The notes under the pieces are model-generated. The model saw nothing but the letters and a program-made list of their open reading frames with translations. It was not told where the DNA came from and did not search any database. This document shows, one piece after another, positions 55,060 to 64,000 of a DNA stretch of 64,000 bases; within the stretch, counting starts at the first letter, position 1, and every line of letters starts with the position of its first letter. This DNA is from Agrococcus sp. SL85 (GTDB lineage Bacteria > Actinomycetota > Actinomycetes > Actinomycetales > Microbacteriaceae): NCBI RefSeq assembly GCF_026625845.1, contig NZ_CP113066.1, forward strand, positions 2,604,001 to 2,668,000. The letters are read 5' to 3'. Made by a program: the position numbers and the translations under genes.

Positions 55060-55238
55060 GCCTGCTTCCGCTCGCGACGGCGCTCCGCGGCTGCGGCCGA
55101 GCGGCAGGCGCGCGAGCAGTAGCGCACCTCGTCCCACTGGTCGCGGCCGGCCCAGCGCTTGCGGTCCTGGAACGGCCGCCCGCAGTGCTCGCAGGGCTTC
55201 TGCTCGCGGGTCGCCTGATGCCCAGTACCGCGCGCCAT
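55056..55238 (-). CDS. DUF2256 zinc-ribbon protein
   Basis: 60 residues: KPCEHCGRPFQDRKRW and RYCSRACRSAAAAERRRERK. Four Cys in a ribbon. DUF2256 proteins are regularly encoded next to photolyase/cryptochrome-like genes; here the genes overlap by four bases. Function unknown, presumably connected with the photolyase. Confidence 0.9.
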   Translation of the reverse strand: MARGTGHQATREQKPCEHCGRPFQDRKRWAGRDQWDEVRYCSRACRSAAAAERRRERKQA

Positions 55239-55598
55239 GCGCTCCAGTGTGCGCGGGGCGGCTGACAGGAGGTTGGGCGCCCGACCGCTCCCCCGAGCCT
55301 GCACCGCATCCGGGCCTCTGGGCCTACGGGTCAGCATCGGTCGCTCCCGCGTGCGAGGGACGAGTCGCCCGGCTCGCGACCCGTGAGACGCGAGGCCACC
55401 GCGTGCCACGCGAAGCGCCGGACCTCACGCGCACCGACCATCGCCGTGACCCCGCGTGCGGCGCAGCCTGCAGATCCCCACGATGTCCAGGCCCTGCAGG
55501 GACCGGCACGCGACGAGCAGGTGCGGTTCGCGCCGATCTGCGGGTGCGCGTGGGCCGTCACGCGCAGATCGGTACCCGCATCGAAGCGCGCGGCTGCC
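55239..55598. other. Intergenic stretch without a recognised gene
   Basis: About 360 bp with only short frames of poor codon pattern on both strands. No clear promoter, repeat or hairpin noticed. Confidence 0.5.
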
Positions 55599-55621
55599 TC
55601 AGCGCTTGTCGACCGGCACCA

Positions 55622-55810
55622 TCATGTGGCCGAGCGAGTCGCGCTTGCTCGCTCGCGCTCTCCGCGCATCCGCGCCATCGATCGCGCCTGCTTGCTCGCG
55701 CGGGTCGATCGCGGCCATCCGATCGGCGCGAGCCGCATGACGCGCCGGCACGTCAGCACGAGCGCCGCGCCGCTGACCACGAGGGCGACGAAGATCGCCC
55801 AGCCCCACAT
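55622..55810 (-). CDS. Possible small single-span membrane protein (frame uncertain)
   Basis: 62-residue frame starting MWGWAIFVALVVSGAALVLT, a clear membrane segment, with GGAG five bases before the ATG. After about residue 30 codon use worsens (several CGA, GGA, GCA), while the neighbouring frame becomes more gene-like and ends at 55599 with GHMMVPVDKR. So the true product may be the membrane segment joined to that frame. No AGCCT/AGGCT site lies at the possible junction. No family recognised. The stretch 55811-56047 upstream holds no supported gene. Confidence 0.45.
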   Translation of the reverse strand: MWGWAIFVALVVSGAALVLTCRRVMRLAPIGWPRSTRASKQARSMARMRGERERASATRSAT

Positions 55811-56047
55811 GCCTGCTCCGCCATCCGTCGTGGGGGCCGCCGTCGTCGCGGGACGGCGCGCCCTCGATGCGCCACCGGTCGGGCGGCTCGACCTCGACGG
55901 TGCGGGCTGCGCGCTCGGGGTGGCGATGCTGGAGAGGACGAGTTCGCGCTGATCCGCGAGCCGGATCGTGCGACGCCCGTCGGGACAGGCTGAGCGTCGT
56001 TCCGTTTCGGCATTGCCCTCGGGGAGGGCATCGGTGAGGATGACCTC

Positions 56048-56491
56048 ATGACGAGCGCCCAAGAGCCCGGTCGCGCCATGCGGGCGAGACGGCCCCGAGC
56101 GCAAACCGCTCCGCGCTCGTCCCGTCTTGGCCTGCTCGCCGGTGGTTTGCTCGCATGCTGGCTGCTCAGCGGCGCGAAGGGCAGCGCAGGCCGGAGCGAT
56201 GGCGAGGAGGGCGGCTTCACCGCCGTGGTCATCGTCATGCCGGAGGTGCAGATCGCGGTGCTGCTGCTCGTGCTGCTCGGCTGGGCGACGGCTGTCTGGC
56301 ACCACGAGCGACGCCTGGGCGACCGCCTCTCGTCGATCGTCCTCTCGGTGGCGTGGTGCACCGTGATCGCCTCGTTCGTCATCGCGCACGCCTCGCTCGG
56401 CATCGGTCTGTTCGCGCTCATGGGCGACGACCTGCGCGACATGCCGCCACAGGTCTTCTTCCCGCTCGAACTCCAGATCACCGAGTGGTGA
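56048..56491 (+). CDS. Membrane protein of unknown function
   Basis: 147 residues with three hydrophobic segments: LGLLAGGLLACWLLSGA (about 27-43), VQIAVLLLVLLGWATAVW (about 66-84) and IVLSVAWCTVIASFVIAHA (about 96-115). Lower GC at third positions than its neighbours at the N-terminus. Start ATG at 56048 has GAGG eight bases upstream. No family recognised. A hairpin follows. Confidence 0.6.
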   Translation: MTSAQEPGRAMRARRPRAQTAPRSSRLGLLAGGLLACWLLSGAKGSAGRSDGEEGGFTAVVIVMPEVQIAVLLLVLLGWATAVWHHERRLGDRLSSIVLSVAWCTVIASFVIAHASLGIGLFALMGDDLRDMPPQVFFPLELQITEW

Positions 56492-56508
56492 AGGGGCCGG
56501 CGACGCGA

Positions 56509-56550
56509 AGACGGCCTCCGCTCCCACCGAAGTGCGGAGCGGAGACCGTC
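56509..56550. terminator. Hairpin between the membrane protein gene and tRNA-Pro
   Basis: GACGGCCTCCGCTCC and GGAGCGGAGACCGTC pair over 15 bases with one G-T type mismatch, 12-base loop. Placed between convergent transcripts, it can end both. Confidence 0.75.
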
Positions 56551-56553
56551 TCA

Positions 56554-56630
<77 letters not shown>

Positions 56631-56791
56631 TCGACCTCGCGGTCGAGCTGCCCGGAGGCAACTAGAAGAGACTAGCGCATCCTGTGAGTGGATCGGGCCG
56701 CGTGGGGGGTCTCGTGACGCGTGCCGCCTGCGGCGGCGCGCTCCTCGACCAGCGGGGTGAGCGACCAATGGGTGACTGACGGCCGGAGCGG

Positions 56792-58282
56792 CTAGGAGCG
56801 ACGACGGACGAAGTCGGCCAGGTCGGCCGACTGCGCGAGCCGCGAGGCCTCGTGCACGTACATCATGTGGCCGGCCTCGTAGTAGCGGTGCTCGAGGTTG
56901 TCGCGCAGCGACTGCGGGATCCGGAGGTGCGCCACCGAGTCCTCGGCGGCCGAGAACGGCGTCGCGCCGTCGAACCAGCCGTAGGCGAGGTGCACGGCCA
57001 GGTGCTCGTTCTGCCGCATCGCGCGCGAGAGCTTGTCGATGACGTAGACGGGCGCGTTCTCGAACTCCTTGTACGACCAGCCCTCGTTGACGCCCTTGCC
57101 GAACACGTGGAAGGGCCCCGTGTCGCGCACGCCGAGGTCGTGGTGGAGGTAGTGCTGGTACGCCGCCGAGTACGGCCCGAGGATGGCGTCCATCGACGGG
57201 TCCGCGTCCATGTGCTCGGCGATGCCGCTCGCCGCCGGCCCCGTGAAGCGCGAGTCGAGGCGGCCCACGGTGAGCCCGCGGTCGCGCAGCAGCTCGCCGA
57301 AGTAGCGCCAGTGCTCGATGCGGAGGTCGGCCCGGGCCACGTAGTCCTCCGACAGGCCGGAGAGCCGGGCCACGGTCGACACCGCCGACGCCCGCTCCTC
57401 GGCCGTGAGCCGCGCGCCGCGCGAGAGCACGTAGGGGTAGTCGCGCGCGGCGTAGGCCCGCGCCTCGTCGACGACCTCCGAGAGCGTGCGGCCCTCGTGG
57501 AAGCCGTGCCGCCAGGCGGTCGCCGCGTAGAACGGCAGGTACATCGCGTGCGCGCGGTCGCCGCCCTGCTCGAAGTGCGCGGTCGAGAAGTCGAGCACGC
57601 TCGAGATGAGCAGCAAGCCGTTGAGGTACATGCCCAGCTCGTCCTGCAGGTGCTGCGCGAGGCCCGCGGCGCGCGTCGTGCCGTACGACTCCCCCGCCAG
57701 GAACTTCGGGCTCAGCCACCGCCCCTCGGCGGTCGTCCACTGGCGGATGATCTCGGCCACCGACTCGATGTCGGCGGTGAAGCCGTGGAAGTCCTTCGCC
57801 TTCGCGCCCTCCACGGGGCGGGAACGGCCGGTCGAGACGGGGTCGATGAAGACGAGGTCGGAGACCGCGAGTAGCGACTCCGGGTTGTCGGCCACCGCGT
57901 ACGGCGGCTTTGCCAGCTCGCCCGCGTCGCCCATGAGCACGCGCTTGGGGCCGAGCACGCCCATGTGCAGCCAGACGGAGGCGGAGCCGGGGCCGCCGTT
58001 GAAGGCGAACGTCACGGGGCGGGTCGTGGGGTCTGCGCCGTCGAGCGTGTACGCCGTGATCGCCACCTGTGCGCGGGGCTTCCTGCCGCGGAAGACGTCG
58101 TCCTCCACGCGCTCCTCCCACAGCACCACGCGGCCGGCGCGCGCCGTGTAGGCGAGCTCGCCCGCCGGCGTCGTGAGCGTGTGGTGGGTGGTGACGAGCT
58201 CGTCGGCCACGAGGGCCTCCGGGGTGGTCTCGGGGCTCGTCGTCGGCTTCTGGCTGTCGTCGCTGCGCTGCGTCTCCGTCAC
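56792..58282 (-). CDS. Peptidase S10 (serine carboxypeptidase) family protein
   Basis: 496 residues: FAFNGGPGSASVWLHMGVLGP (oxyanion region), FLAGESYGTTRAAGLA (nucleophile Ser, GESYG), YGWFDGATPF (Asp) and YEAGHMMYVHE (His). No signal peptide at the N-terminus, which is unusual since most S10 enzymes are secreted; bacterial cytosolic members of this type exist. GTG at 58282 preferred because the leaderless -10 TAGTCT (58290-58295, minus) ends seven bases before it; a TTG further up is possible. Confidence 0.9.
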   Translation of the reverse strand: MTETQRSDDSQKPTTSPETTPEALVADELVTTHHTLTTPAGELAYTARAGRVVLWEERVEDDVFRGRKPRAQVAITAYTLDGADPTTRPVTFAFNGGPGSASVWLHMGVLGPKRVLMGDAGELAKPPYAVADNPESLLAVSDLVFIDPVSTGRSRPVEGAKAKDFHGFTADIESVAEIIRQWTTAEGRWLSPKFLAGESYGTTRAAGLAQHLQDELGMYLNGLLLISSVLDFSTAHFEQGGDRAHAMYLPFYAATAWRHGFHEGRTLSEVVDEARAYAARDYPYVLSRGARLTAEERASAVSTVARLSGLSEDYVARADLRIEHWRYFGELLRDRGLTVGRLDSRFTGPAASGIAEHMDADPSMDAILGPYSAAYQHYLHHDLGVRDTGPFHVFGKGVNEGWSYKEFENAPVYVIDKLSRAMRQNEHLAVHLAYGWFDGATPFSAAEDSVAHLRIPQSLRDNLEHRYYEAGHMMYVHEASRLAQSADLADFVRRRS

Positions 58283-58289
58283 CCGATCG

Positions 58290-58295
58290 AGACTA
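58290..58295 (-). promoter_or_regulatory. Leaderless-type -10 element (TAGTCT) of the S10 peptidase gene
   Basis: TAGTCT on the minus strand, seven bases before the GTG start; no Shine-Dalgarno sequence. Confidence 0.5.
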
Positions 58296-58330
58296 GCCAA
58301 CCGGTCTGGGCGGCGCGTGGCAGCGCCGCC

Positions 58331-59129
58331 TCAGGCGACGCGCGGCCGCGCGCCCAGCGGCGCCTCGAGCCGCAGCAGGCTCCGGCACCGTGCGCCGGCG
58401 CACCGGCAGCGGCGTCGCGGCCGCGAGCGCCGCCCTCGCCTCGCCCGGCACGGCCACAGGCGTCGACCACAGGCCCTCGACCCGCGGATCCGACCACGCC
58501 TCGAGCGCCCGCCAGCGCGCGCCGGCGCGCGCCGCCTGCCAGCGTCGGGCCTCGCCGAGCCCGCCGAGCAGCAGCCGCGAGGGGGCGATGCCGAGGCCGA
58601 CGCCCGCGGCCTTCAGCAGCGCCTCCTTCTCGGTCCACACGCCGAGGCGGTCGAGGGCCGTCGTCGGCGCCCCCGGCCGGTCGTCGCGCTCGCGCGGGTG
58701 GAGGGCGTAGGCGTCGAAGCCCTCCCACAGCGCCCTGGCCGCCTCCACGTCGACCCCGACCGACGCCTCGGGCGCCGCCGATGCGACGGCGACGAGGCCG
58801 CCGGAGGTCGAGCTCGAGAGCGACTGGCCGTGGAGCGTGGGCCGGCCATGCTGCGCGCCGCACCGGGCGCAGGTGCGGTCGATGGGGAGCGCCGCGAGCT
58901 CGGGCAGCGTCGCGGCCGCACCCGCGCCCGCGAGGAGCCGCAGCGCCACCCGGCCCGCGAGCGTGCGCCGGGCGTCCTCCTCGCGGTGGCGCGCATCGAC
59001 GGCCGCGAGGTCGTCGTCGCTCACGAGCGCCCGCGCCCCGCGCACGCTGCCCGCGGCGCGGTCCGTCAGGTCGAGCAGCTCGTCGACGCCCGTCACGAGC
59101 AGGTCGAGCAGCGGGGTCCCCTCGCGCAT
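58331..59129 (-). CDS. 4'-phosphopantetheinyl transferase, Sfp type (one-base insertion near the end)
   Basis: About 265 residues after correction. Activates carrier domains of the neighbouring NRPS by adding phosphopantetheine. GRPTLHGQSLSSSTSGGLVAVA, GVDVEAARAL (metal-binding Asp-x-Glu, near residue 128) and WTEKEALLKAAGVGLG (near 170) are the Sfp motifs; CARCG near residue 83 is an extra Cys pair. Insertion at 58377-58381 (AGGCT) disturbs only the last 17 codons; length is one over a multiple of three and correction ends LLRLEAPLGARPRVA. Starts 8 bases after the ABC permease stop. Confidence 0.9.
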
Positions 59130-59137
59130 GGCCGGCC

Positions 59138-59938
59138 TCAGCGCCTGCTGATCCGCCGGTACTGCAGCACGGCGATGGGCGCGAAGATCGCGATGATCGC
59201 GACGCAGCAGAGGGTCGCGTAGAGCAGCGCGTGCTCGGCGGGCCAGCCGCCCGCCGTCGCGAAGCCGACAGGCGCCTCGTTGCCGAACAGCTGGCGCACG
59301 GCCGTCGCGACCGCCGTCACCGGGTTCCACTCCGCGATCGCGCGCAGCGGCCCGGGCAGCATGTCGGCCGAGACGAACGCGCCCGAGATGAACGAGACGG
59401 GGAACAGCCACAGCAGGCCCAGGCTCTGCGCCACCTCGACGCTGCGCGCCGAGAGCGCGATGAAGGCGCCGATCCAGGAGGTCGCGAAGGCGAACAGCAG
59501 CAGCAGCCCGAAGGCGAGCAGCACCTGGCCGACGTCGGTGTGCACGCGCCAGCCGATCGCGAGCCCGCAGAGCAGGATGACCGCGACCGAGATCGCGCTC
59601 GTCACGAGGTCGGAGGTCGTGCGGCCCAGGATCACGCCCACGCGCGACATCGGCAGCGCCCGGAAGCGGTCGATGAGCCCCGTCTGGAGGTCCTTCGCGA
59701 GGTACACGGCCGTGAACGAGGAGTTGAAGGTGAGCGTCTGCGCGAGGATGCCGCCGATGAGGAACTCGCGGTAGGCGTCGCCGCCGAGCGCGCTGCCGAA
59801 GACGAACGCGAGGATGAGCACGAAGATGATCGGCTGCGCGACGCCCGTCACGAGCGCCCCCGGGGTGCGGCGCACGCCGATGACGTTGCGGCGGGCGACG
59901 ACGCCGCCGTCGCGGAACGCCTGCACGAGCGCGGTCAT
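59138..59938 (-). CDS. ABC-2 type exporter, membrane subunit (DrrB-like)
   Basis: 266 residues with six hydrophobic helices. RTPGALVTGVAQPIIFVLILAFVFG, FLIGGILAQTLTFNSSFTAVYLAKDLQTGLIDRFRALPMSR and LGLLWLFPVSFISGAFVSADMLPG match daunorubicin-exporter permeases. Overlaps the ATPase stop by four bases. Likely exports the peptide product. Confidence 0.93.
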   Translation of the reverse strand: MTALVQAFRDGGVVARRNVIGVRRTPGALVTGVAQPIIFVLILAFVFGSALGGDAYREFLIGGILAQTLTFNSSFTAVYLAKDLQTGLIDRFRALPMSRVGVILGRTTSDLVTSAISVAVILLCGLAIGWRVHTDVGQVLLAFGLLLLFAFATSWIGAFIALSARSVEVAQSLGLLWLFPVSFISGAFVSADMLPGPLRAIAEWNPVTAVATAVRQLFGNEAPVGFATAGGWPAEHALLYATLCCVAIIAIFAPIAVLQYRRISRR

Positions 59939-60918
59939 GCCGCCACCTCCTGCTCCTCGCGCGCGGCGTCGTCCGCCGTCGGCAGCTGCTGGGCGTCGGA
60001 GCCCGTGAGGCGCAGGAAGACGTCGTCGAGCGTCGGCTGCCGCACCGCGGCCTCCACCACCTCGATGCCCTCGAGGTCGAGCCGGTCGAGCGCGGCGCGC
60101 AGCCCGGCGGAGCCGTCGGCGGCGCTCGCGAGCAGCCGGCTGCCGCGCTCGTCGATCGTGGCGTCGGGCGCGATCGCCCGCACGGCGCCGAGCGCGGCGG
60201 TCGCGTCGGCGCCCTCCGCGAGGACGATGTCGAGGCGCGCGCCGCCCGCCTGGGCCTTGAGCGAGGTCGCGGTGCCCTCGGCGATGATGCGACCGGCGTC
60301 GATCACGGCGATGGAGTCGGCGAGCTGGTCGGCCTCCTCGAGGTACTGGGTCGTGAGCAGCACGGTCGTGCCGCCGCGCGTGAGCGCGGCGACGGCGTCC
60401 CAGGTGTCGCGGCGGCCGCGCGGGTCGAGGCCAGTCGTCGGCTCGTCGAGGATCACCACGGGCGGCCGGGCGACGATCGCGCCCGCGAGGTCGAGCCTGC
60501 GCCGCATGCCGCCCGAGTAGGCGCCGGCGCGCTTGCCCTCGGCGACGTCGTCGAGCCGGAACTCCCGCAGCAGCTCGCGGGCGCGCGCCTTGGCGTCGCG
60601 CCGGCGCATGCCGTAGAGCTCGCCCACCATCGTGAGGTTCTCGAAGCCGGTCAGGCGCTCATCGACCGCGGCGTACTGGCCCGAGAGCCCGAGGCGCTCG
60701 CGCACCGCGTGGCCCTCGCGGCGCACGGAGCGGCCCGCCACGATCGCGTCGCCCTCATCGGGCTCCAGCAGGGTGCTCAGCACCCGCACCGTCGTGGTCT
60801 TGCCGGCGCCGTTCGGCCCCAGCAGCCCCTGCACGGTGCCCGCGGGCACCTCGAGCTCGACGCCGTCGAGCGCCTGGTGGTCGCCGAAGCGCTTCCGGAT
60901 CCCCTGGATCGAGATCAC
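59935..60918 (-). CDS. ABC exporter ATPase (DrrA-like)
   Basis: 327 residues: [16 protein letters not shown] (Walker A), [19 protein letters not shown] (typical of the DrrA group), [14 protein letters not shown] (signature), [16 protein letters not shown] (Walker B) and a C-terminal domain ending in [12 protein letters not shown], also DrrA-like. GTG start overlaps the mbtH stop (GTGA). Confidence 0.95.
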   Translation of the reverse strand: MISIQGIRKRFGDHQALDGVELEVPAGTVQGLLGPNGAGKTTTVRVLSTLLEPDEGDAIVAGRSVRREGHAVRERLGLSGQYAAVDERLTGFENLTMVGELYGMRRRDAKARARELLREFRLDDVAEGKRAGAYSGGMRRRLDLAGAIVARPPVVILDEPTTGLDPRGRRDTWDAVAALTRGGTTVLLTTQYLEEADQLADSIAVIDAGRIIAEGTATSLKAQAGGARLDIVLAEGADATAALGAVRAIAPDATIDERGSRLLASAADGSAGLRAALDRLDLEGIEVVEAAVRQPTLDDVFLRLTGSDAQQLPTADDAAREEQEVAA

Positions 60919-61124
60919 GAGGCGATGCGCACGCGCTCGGGCGCCGGCGTGATGTCCTGCCAGTGCTCGGTCACGTACTCGAGGCAGGCCTGCTTGCCCG
61001 CCGGTCCGAAGACTGCCACCCAGCCGCGCGGGACGTCGGCGAACTCCGGCCACAGCGAGTGCTGGTCGAGGTCGTTCACCAGCACCCGGAAGGTGCCGTC
61101 CTGGTCGTCGAAGGGGTTGGTCAT
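60915..61124 (-). CDS. MbtH-like protein
   Basis: 69 residues, NRPS adenylation-domain partner. [35 protein letters not shown] and [19 protein letters not shown] contain the conserved Asn/Glu, SLWP and Trp residues of the family. GGAGG lies about nine bases before the ATG. Confidence 0.96.
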   Translation of the reverse strand: MTNPFDDQDGTFRVLVNDLDQHSLWPEFADVPRGWVAVFGPAGKQACLEYVTEHWQDITPAPERVRIAS

Positions 61125-61173
61125 CGTCGCGTCCTCCACTGCGTGTCGCGTATCTGATCTCTCTGGGGTGCTT

Positions 61174-61192
61174 CGGAGCGGAGCCCGCTCCG
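61174..61192 (-). terminator. Small hairpin between the NRPS gene and mbtH
   Basis: CGGAGCGG-AGC-CCGCTCCG, an 8-bp perfect stem a few bases past the NRPS stop. It may attenuate rather than stop read-through into mbtH, since these genes normally belong together. Confidence 0.4.
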
Positions 61193-61197
61193 GTTGG

Positions 61198-64000
61198 TCA
61201 CGACGCGCCGTCGAGGAGCGCGTCGAGCACCGGCGCGATGTCGTCCATGCCGCGCTCGCCGAGCACGTCCTGGTGGCGCGCCGCCACGGGGCTGGAGGTG
61301 ACGGCGCCGCGCACGTGCGGCTGCCAGGCCTCCGGGCCGGGACGACCCGCGGGCACCTCCACGGTCGAGGCGAACACGTGCAGGTCGCCGTCGACGACCG
61401 GCGTCGCGGCTGCGTCGAGCAGCGCGCCGAGCTCGCGGAAGCGCCGCACCATGCGCTCGATCGACACCTCCGGCACGTCCGCGAGCGGGCTCGAGGCCTC
61501 ACCGAGCGCCGCGCGCACGCGCGCGACGTCGAGCGGGCCCTCGGGCGGCCGCACGCCGTTCGCGTCGAGGAAGCCGCGCCACATCGCCTGCTCGTCCTCC
61601 ACGCCCGAGAGCGCGGGGCCCGCGCCGGGGTAGGCGTCGAGGATCGCGAGCAGCGAGACCTCCTCGCCCGCCGCCTGGAGGCGCGCGGCGAGGTGGTGGG
61701 CGATGCGCCCGCCGAAGGAGTAGCCCGCGAGCGTGTACGGCCCGTGCGGCTGCGCCGCGCGGATCGCGTCGAGGTACGCGTCGAGCAGCTCGTCGAGCGA
61801 GCCGGCCGGCTCGCGGTCGGGCTCGTCGGGCGCGATGCCCGGCATCTGCACGCCGAGGATCGGGCGGCCTGTCGCGAGGCGCGTCACGAAGGTCGTGAAC
61901 TTCCACGCGACGCCGCTCGCGGGGTGCACTGCGAAGACCGGGCGGCCCTCGCCCTCGCCGCGGAGCGGCAGCACCGTGCGGAGGCTCTCGGCGACGTCTG
62001 CGCCGCCGGAGCCGACGAGCGTCGCGAGGCCCGCGACCGTGGGCGCCTGGAAGAGCGCCTGCACGGGCAGCTGGCTGCCGAGCGCCTCGTTGATGGCGCG
62101 GATCGCCGGCTGCGCCACGAAGGAGTGGCCGCCGAGCGCGAAGAACGAGTCGTCGGCCCGCACGTCGTCGACGCCGAGCACCGTCGCGAACGCCGCCGCG
62201 ACGGCAGCCTCCGCGCCCGCCGCCGGCAGCCGGCCCTCGCCGCCGCCCACCCGCAGGCTCGGGCAGCGCGCGCACGTCGGCCTTGCCGTTCGGCGTCAGC
62301 GGCACCGCCTCGATCGGCTGCACCGCCGCGGGCACCATGTAGTCGGGCACGCGATCCCGCAGCGCGCCGAGCAGGTCGTCGACGGCCCTGTCCCCGGCGC
62401 CCTCGCCCAGCACCACCCAGGCGCCGAGCGCAGTGCCGCGGCTCGTCTCGACGGGCCGCACGACCGCCTGTGCGACGCCGTCGAGGCCGCGCAGCAGCGC
62501 CTCCACCTCGCCCGGCTCGACGCGGTGGCCGCGGATCTTCACCTGGTCGTCGCCGCGGCCGAGCGAGACGACGGCCGGACGGCGGCCGGGCTCGGCGTCG
62601 CGCACGACGACGAGGTCGCCCGTGCGGTACATGCGGCTGCCGTCGGCCGCGAAGGGGTCGGCGACGAAGCGCTCGGCCGTCGCACCCGGCCGGGAGGCGT
62701 AGCCGTGCGCCAGCTGCGGCCCCGCGAGCCACAGCTCGCCGACGCTGCCGACGGGCACGGGTCGCAGCGCGGCGTCGAGCACGTAGCCGCGGCCCTCCGC
62801 CGTCGTCGCGCCGAGCACGGGCTCCGGCTCGTCGGCCACGCGGGCCACGAGCGAGTCGACGCCCACCTCGGTGGGGCCGTAGAGGTTCCACGCCTCGACC
62901 GCGGGGCGCTCCCGCAGCCAGCGCCACAGGCCCGCGTCGAGCGCCTCGCCGCCCAGCAGCATCGCGAAGGGGTCGTCGGCGGGCCGCGCGTCGAGCACCT
63001 CGCCCAGGCGGGTCTGGCCGACGAGCGCGGCGACGTAGCTCGGGGTCGTCTCCCACGCGTCGATGCGCTCGCGCTCCAGGAGCCCCACGAGGGCCTCCGG
63101 ATCGCGACGCGTCGCGTCGTCCACGACGTGGATCTCGTGCCCCGCGGCGAGCCACAGCACCGGGTCCATCGCGGCGTCGAAGCCGACGCCCGTCGTGTGC
63201 GCCATGCGCAGGCGCCGCTCGGCCGGATCCGGCATGAGGGTGCCGCGGTGGCTCGCGAGCAGCGCCGCGAGCGCGCGGTGCGGCACCTGCACGGCCTTCG
63301 GCTCGCCGGTGGTGCCGGAGGTGAAGATCAGGTAGGCGGGCGCGTCGGGGCCCGGGAGCCCGGCCGGCGGCAGCGGGTCGGCCGCCGCGACGGGCGCCGC
63401 GTCGAGCAGCGCACCGATCGGCACGACCCGGTCGGGGGCGAGCCCCGCCTCGGCCGCGGCGGCCGCCGCGAGGTCCTCCTCGGCGCCGTCGGCGTGCACG
63501 ACGAGGCGCGGGGCCGCCGTGCGCAGCATCGTCGCGACGCGCTCGAGCGGCAGCTCGGCGTCGACGGGCGCCACGACCGCGCCCGCGCGCCAGACGGCGA
63601 GCAGGGCGGCGAGGGTGTCGGCGGATCGCGGCAGGCGCAGCGCGACCACCTCGCCGGCGCGCACGCCGAGCGCCGAGAGCCCCGCGGCGAGCGCGTCGAT
63701 GCGCGCGTCGAGCGCAGCGCCGTCGAGCGCGACCTCGCCGGCGCGCAGCGCGGTCGCGTCGGGCCGCGCGGCGAGCGAGGCCGCGAGGGCCTCGAGCACC
63801 GGCACCTGCTCGTGCACGGCCTCGCGGCCGGGCAGGAGGCGCACGCTCGGCTCGAGCGGCAGCGCCCGCATGGGCTGCTGCGGCGCGTCGACCGCCGTCG
63901 CGAGGAACGACAGCCAGCGCTCCACGAGCCCGCGCGCGGCGCGCTCCGAGACCAGCGTCGCGTCGTGCTCGAGCACGCCCTCGACGGTGCCGTCGGCCTG
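61198..64000 (-). CDS. Non-ribosomal peptide synthetase, terminal module C(part)-A-T-TE (runs off the window; one-base insertion)
   Basis: Final NRPS module. The visible part begins in the end of a condensation domain ([16 protein letters not shown]), then an adenylation domain: [20 protein letters not shown] (A3), [13 protein letters not shown] (A5), MYRTGDLV (A7), [23 protein letters not shown] (A8), [12 protein letters not shown] (A10). A thiolation domain follows with LGGHSF (phosphopantetheine Ser) and a type I thioesterase with GYSFGG. Insertion at 62255-62259 (AGGCT) lies between A10 and the T domain; correction gives [10 protein letters not shown]. Termination by TE implies release here. 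Confidence 0.93.

Overview
The window is 64 kb of very GC-rich DNA (about 73-75% by eye, third codon positions almost all G or C). GTG starts, 4-bp ATGA/GTGA overlaps and leaderless-type promoters are frequent. Gene content and order point to an actinobacterium, most likely family Microbacteriaceae. The order mraZ - DUF3040 - polyprenyl synthase - Rv2175c-like - PknL-like kinase - class II DAHP synthase - PlsC - FadD also follows the Mycobacterium tuberculosis Rv2166c-Rv2187 region. Only one RNA gene is present (tRNA-Pro GGG). I see no prophage, transposon, CRISPR or rRNA.

Layout. 1-8.5 kb: division and cell-wall (dcw) cluster on the minus strand: mraZ, rsmH, an ftsL-like gene, ftsI, murE, murF, mraY, murD (cut by the window edge), with three MraZ boxes in the promoter. 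8.9-21.8 kb: DUF3040 protein, prenyl synthase, Rv2175c-like regulator, PASTA kinase, DAHP synthase, acyltransferase, acyl-CoA ligase, methyltransferase, deformylase, pyruvate carboxylase. 21.9-28.6 kb: ParA, two MerR regulators with a GarA-type FHA protein, AzlCD, then a tag - amidotransferase - glycerate kinase operon. 28.6-29.1 kb: non-coding repeats, including a striking 12-unit palindromic array. 29.1-37.7 kb: LLM oxidoreductase, thiolase, VOC protein, a tandem pair of unknown membrane-anchored proteins, a glutaredoxin, and an ECF sigma/anti-sigma operon divergent from a CHRD surface protein. 37.7-44.2 kb: MMPL exporter with TetR regulator, MASE1 histidine kinase, ArsB-like permease. 44.2-51 kb: a four-gene catabolic operon (MHS transporter, amidohydrolase, ThDP decarboxylase, ureohydrolase) divergent from a double-domain Lrp regulator; 2-ketoarginine/guanidinobutyrate catabolism is the best guess. 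51-56.5 kb: oxidoreductase, DoxX, Ohr/OhrR, a cysteine-free photolyase-like protein with DUF2256, and small membrane proteins. 56.5-64 kb: tRNA-Pro, an S10 peptidase, and the end of a non-ribosomal peptide cluster (NRPS, MbtH, ABC exporter, phosphopantetheinyl transferase).

The most general unusual signal is at base level. Thirteen genes, many of them essential, carry frame-breaking single-base insertions. All 23 lie inside an AGCT tetramer (read as AGCCT or AGGCT), eight of them within 210 bp of the MMPL gene. Removing them restores every frame, and for the complete genes the start-to-stop length becomes a multiple of three. This looks like a systematic read error at a special (perhaps modified) AGCT motif rather than real pseudogenes, so these genes are annotated as CDS with corrected reading.

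Other points to follow up: a mirrored ECF promoter pair that defines the sigma factor's probable recognition site; extra MraZ-box-like repeats upstream of mraZ; the palindromic 20-bp-period array; the loss of all iron-sulfur cysteines in the photolyase homologue; a GarA homologue with a changed phospho-acceptor motif, in the same window as a kinase and a second likely kinase substrate.
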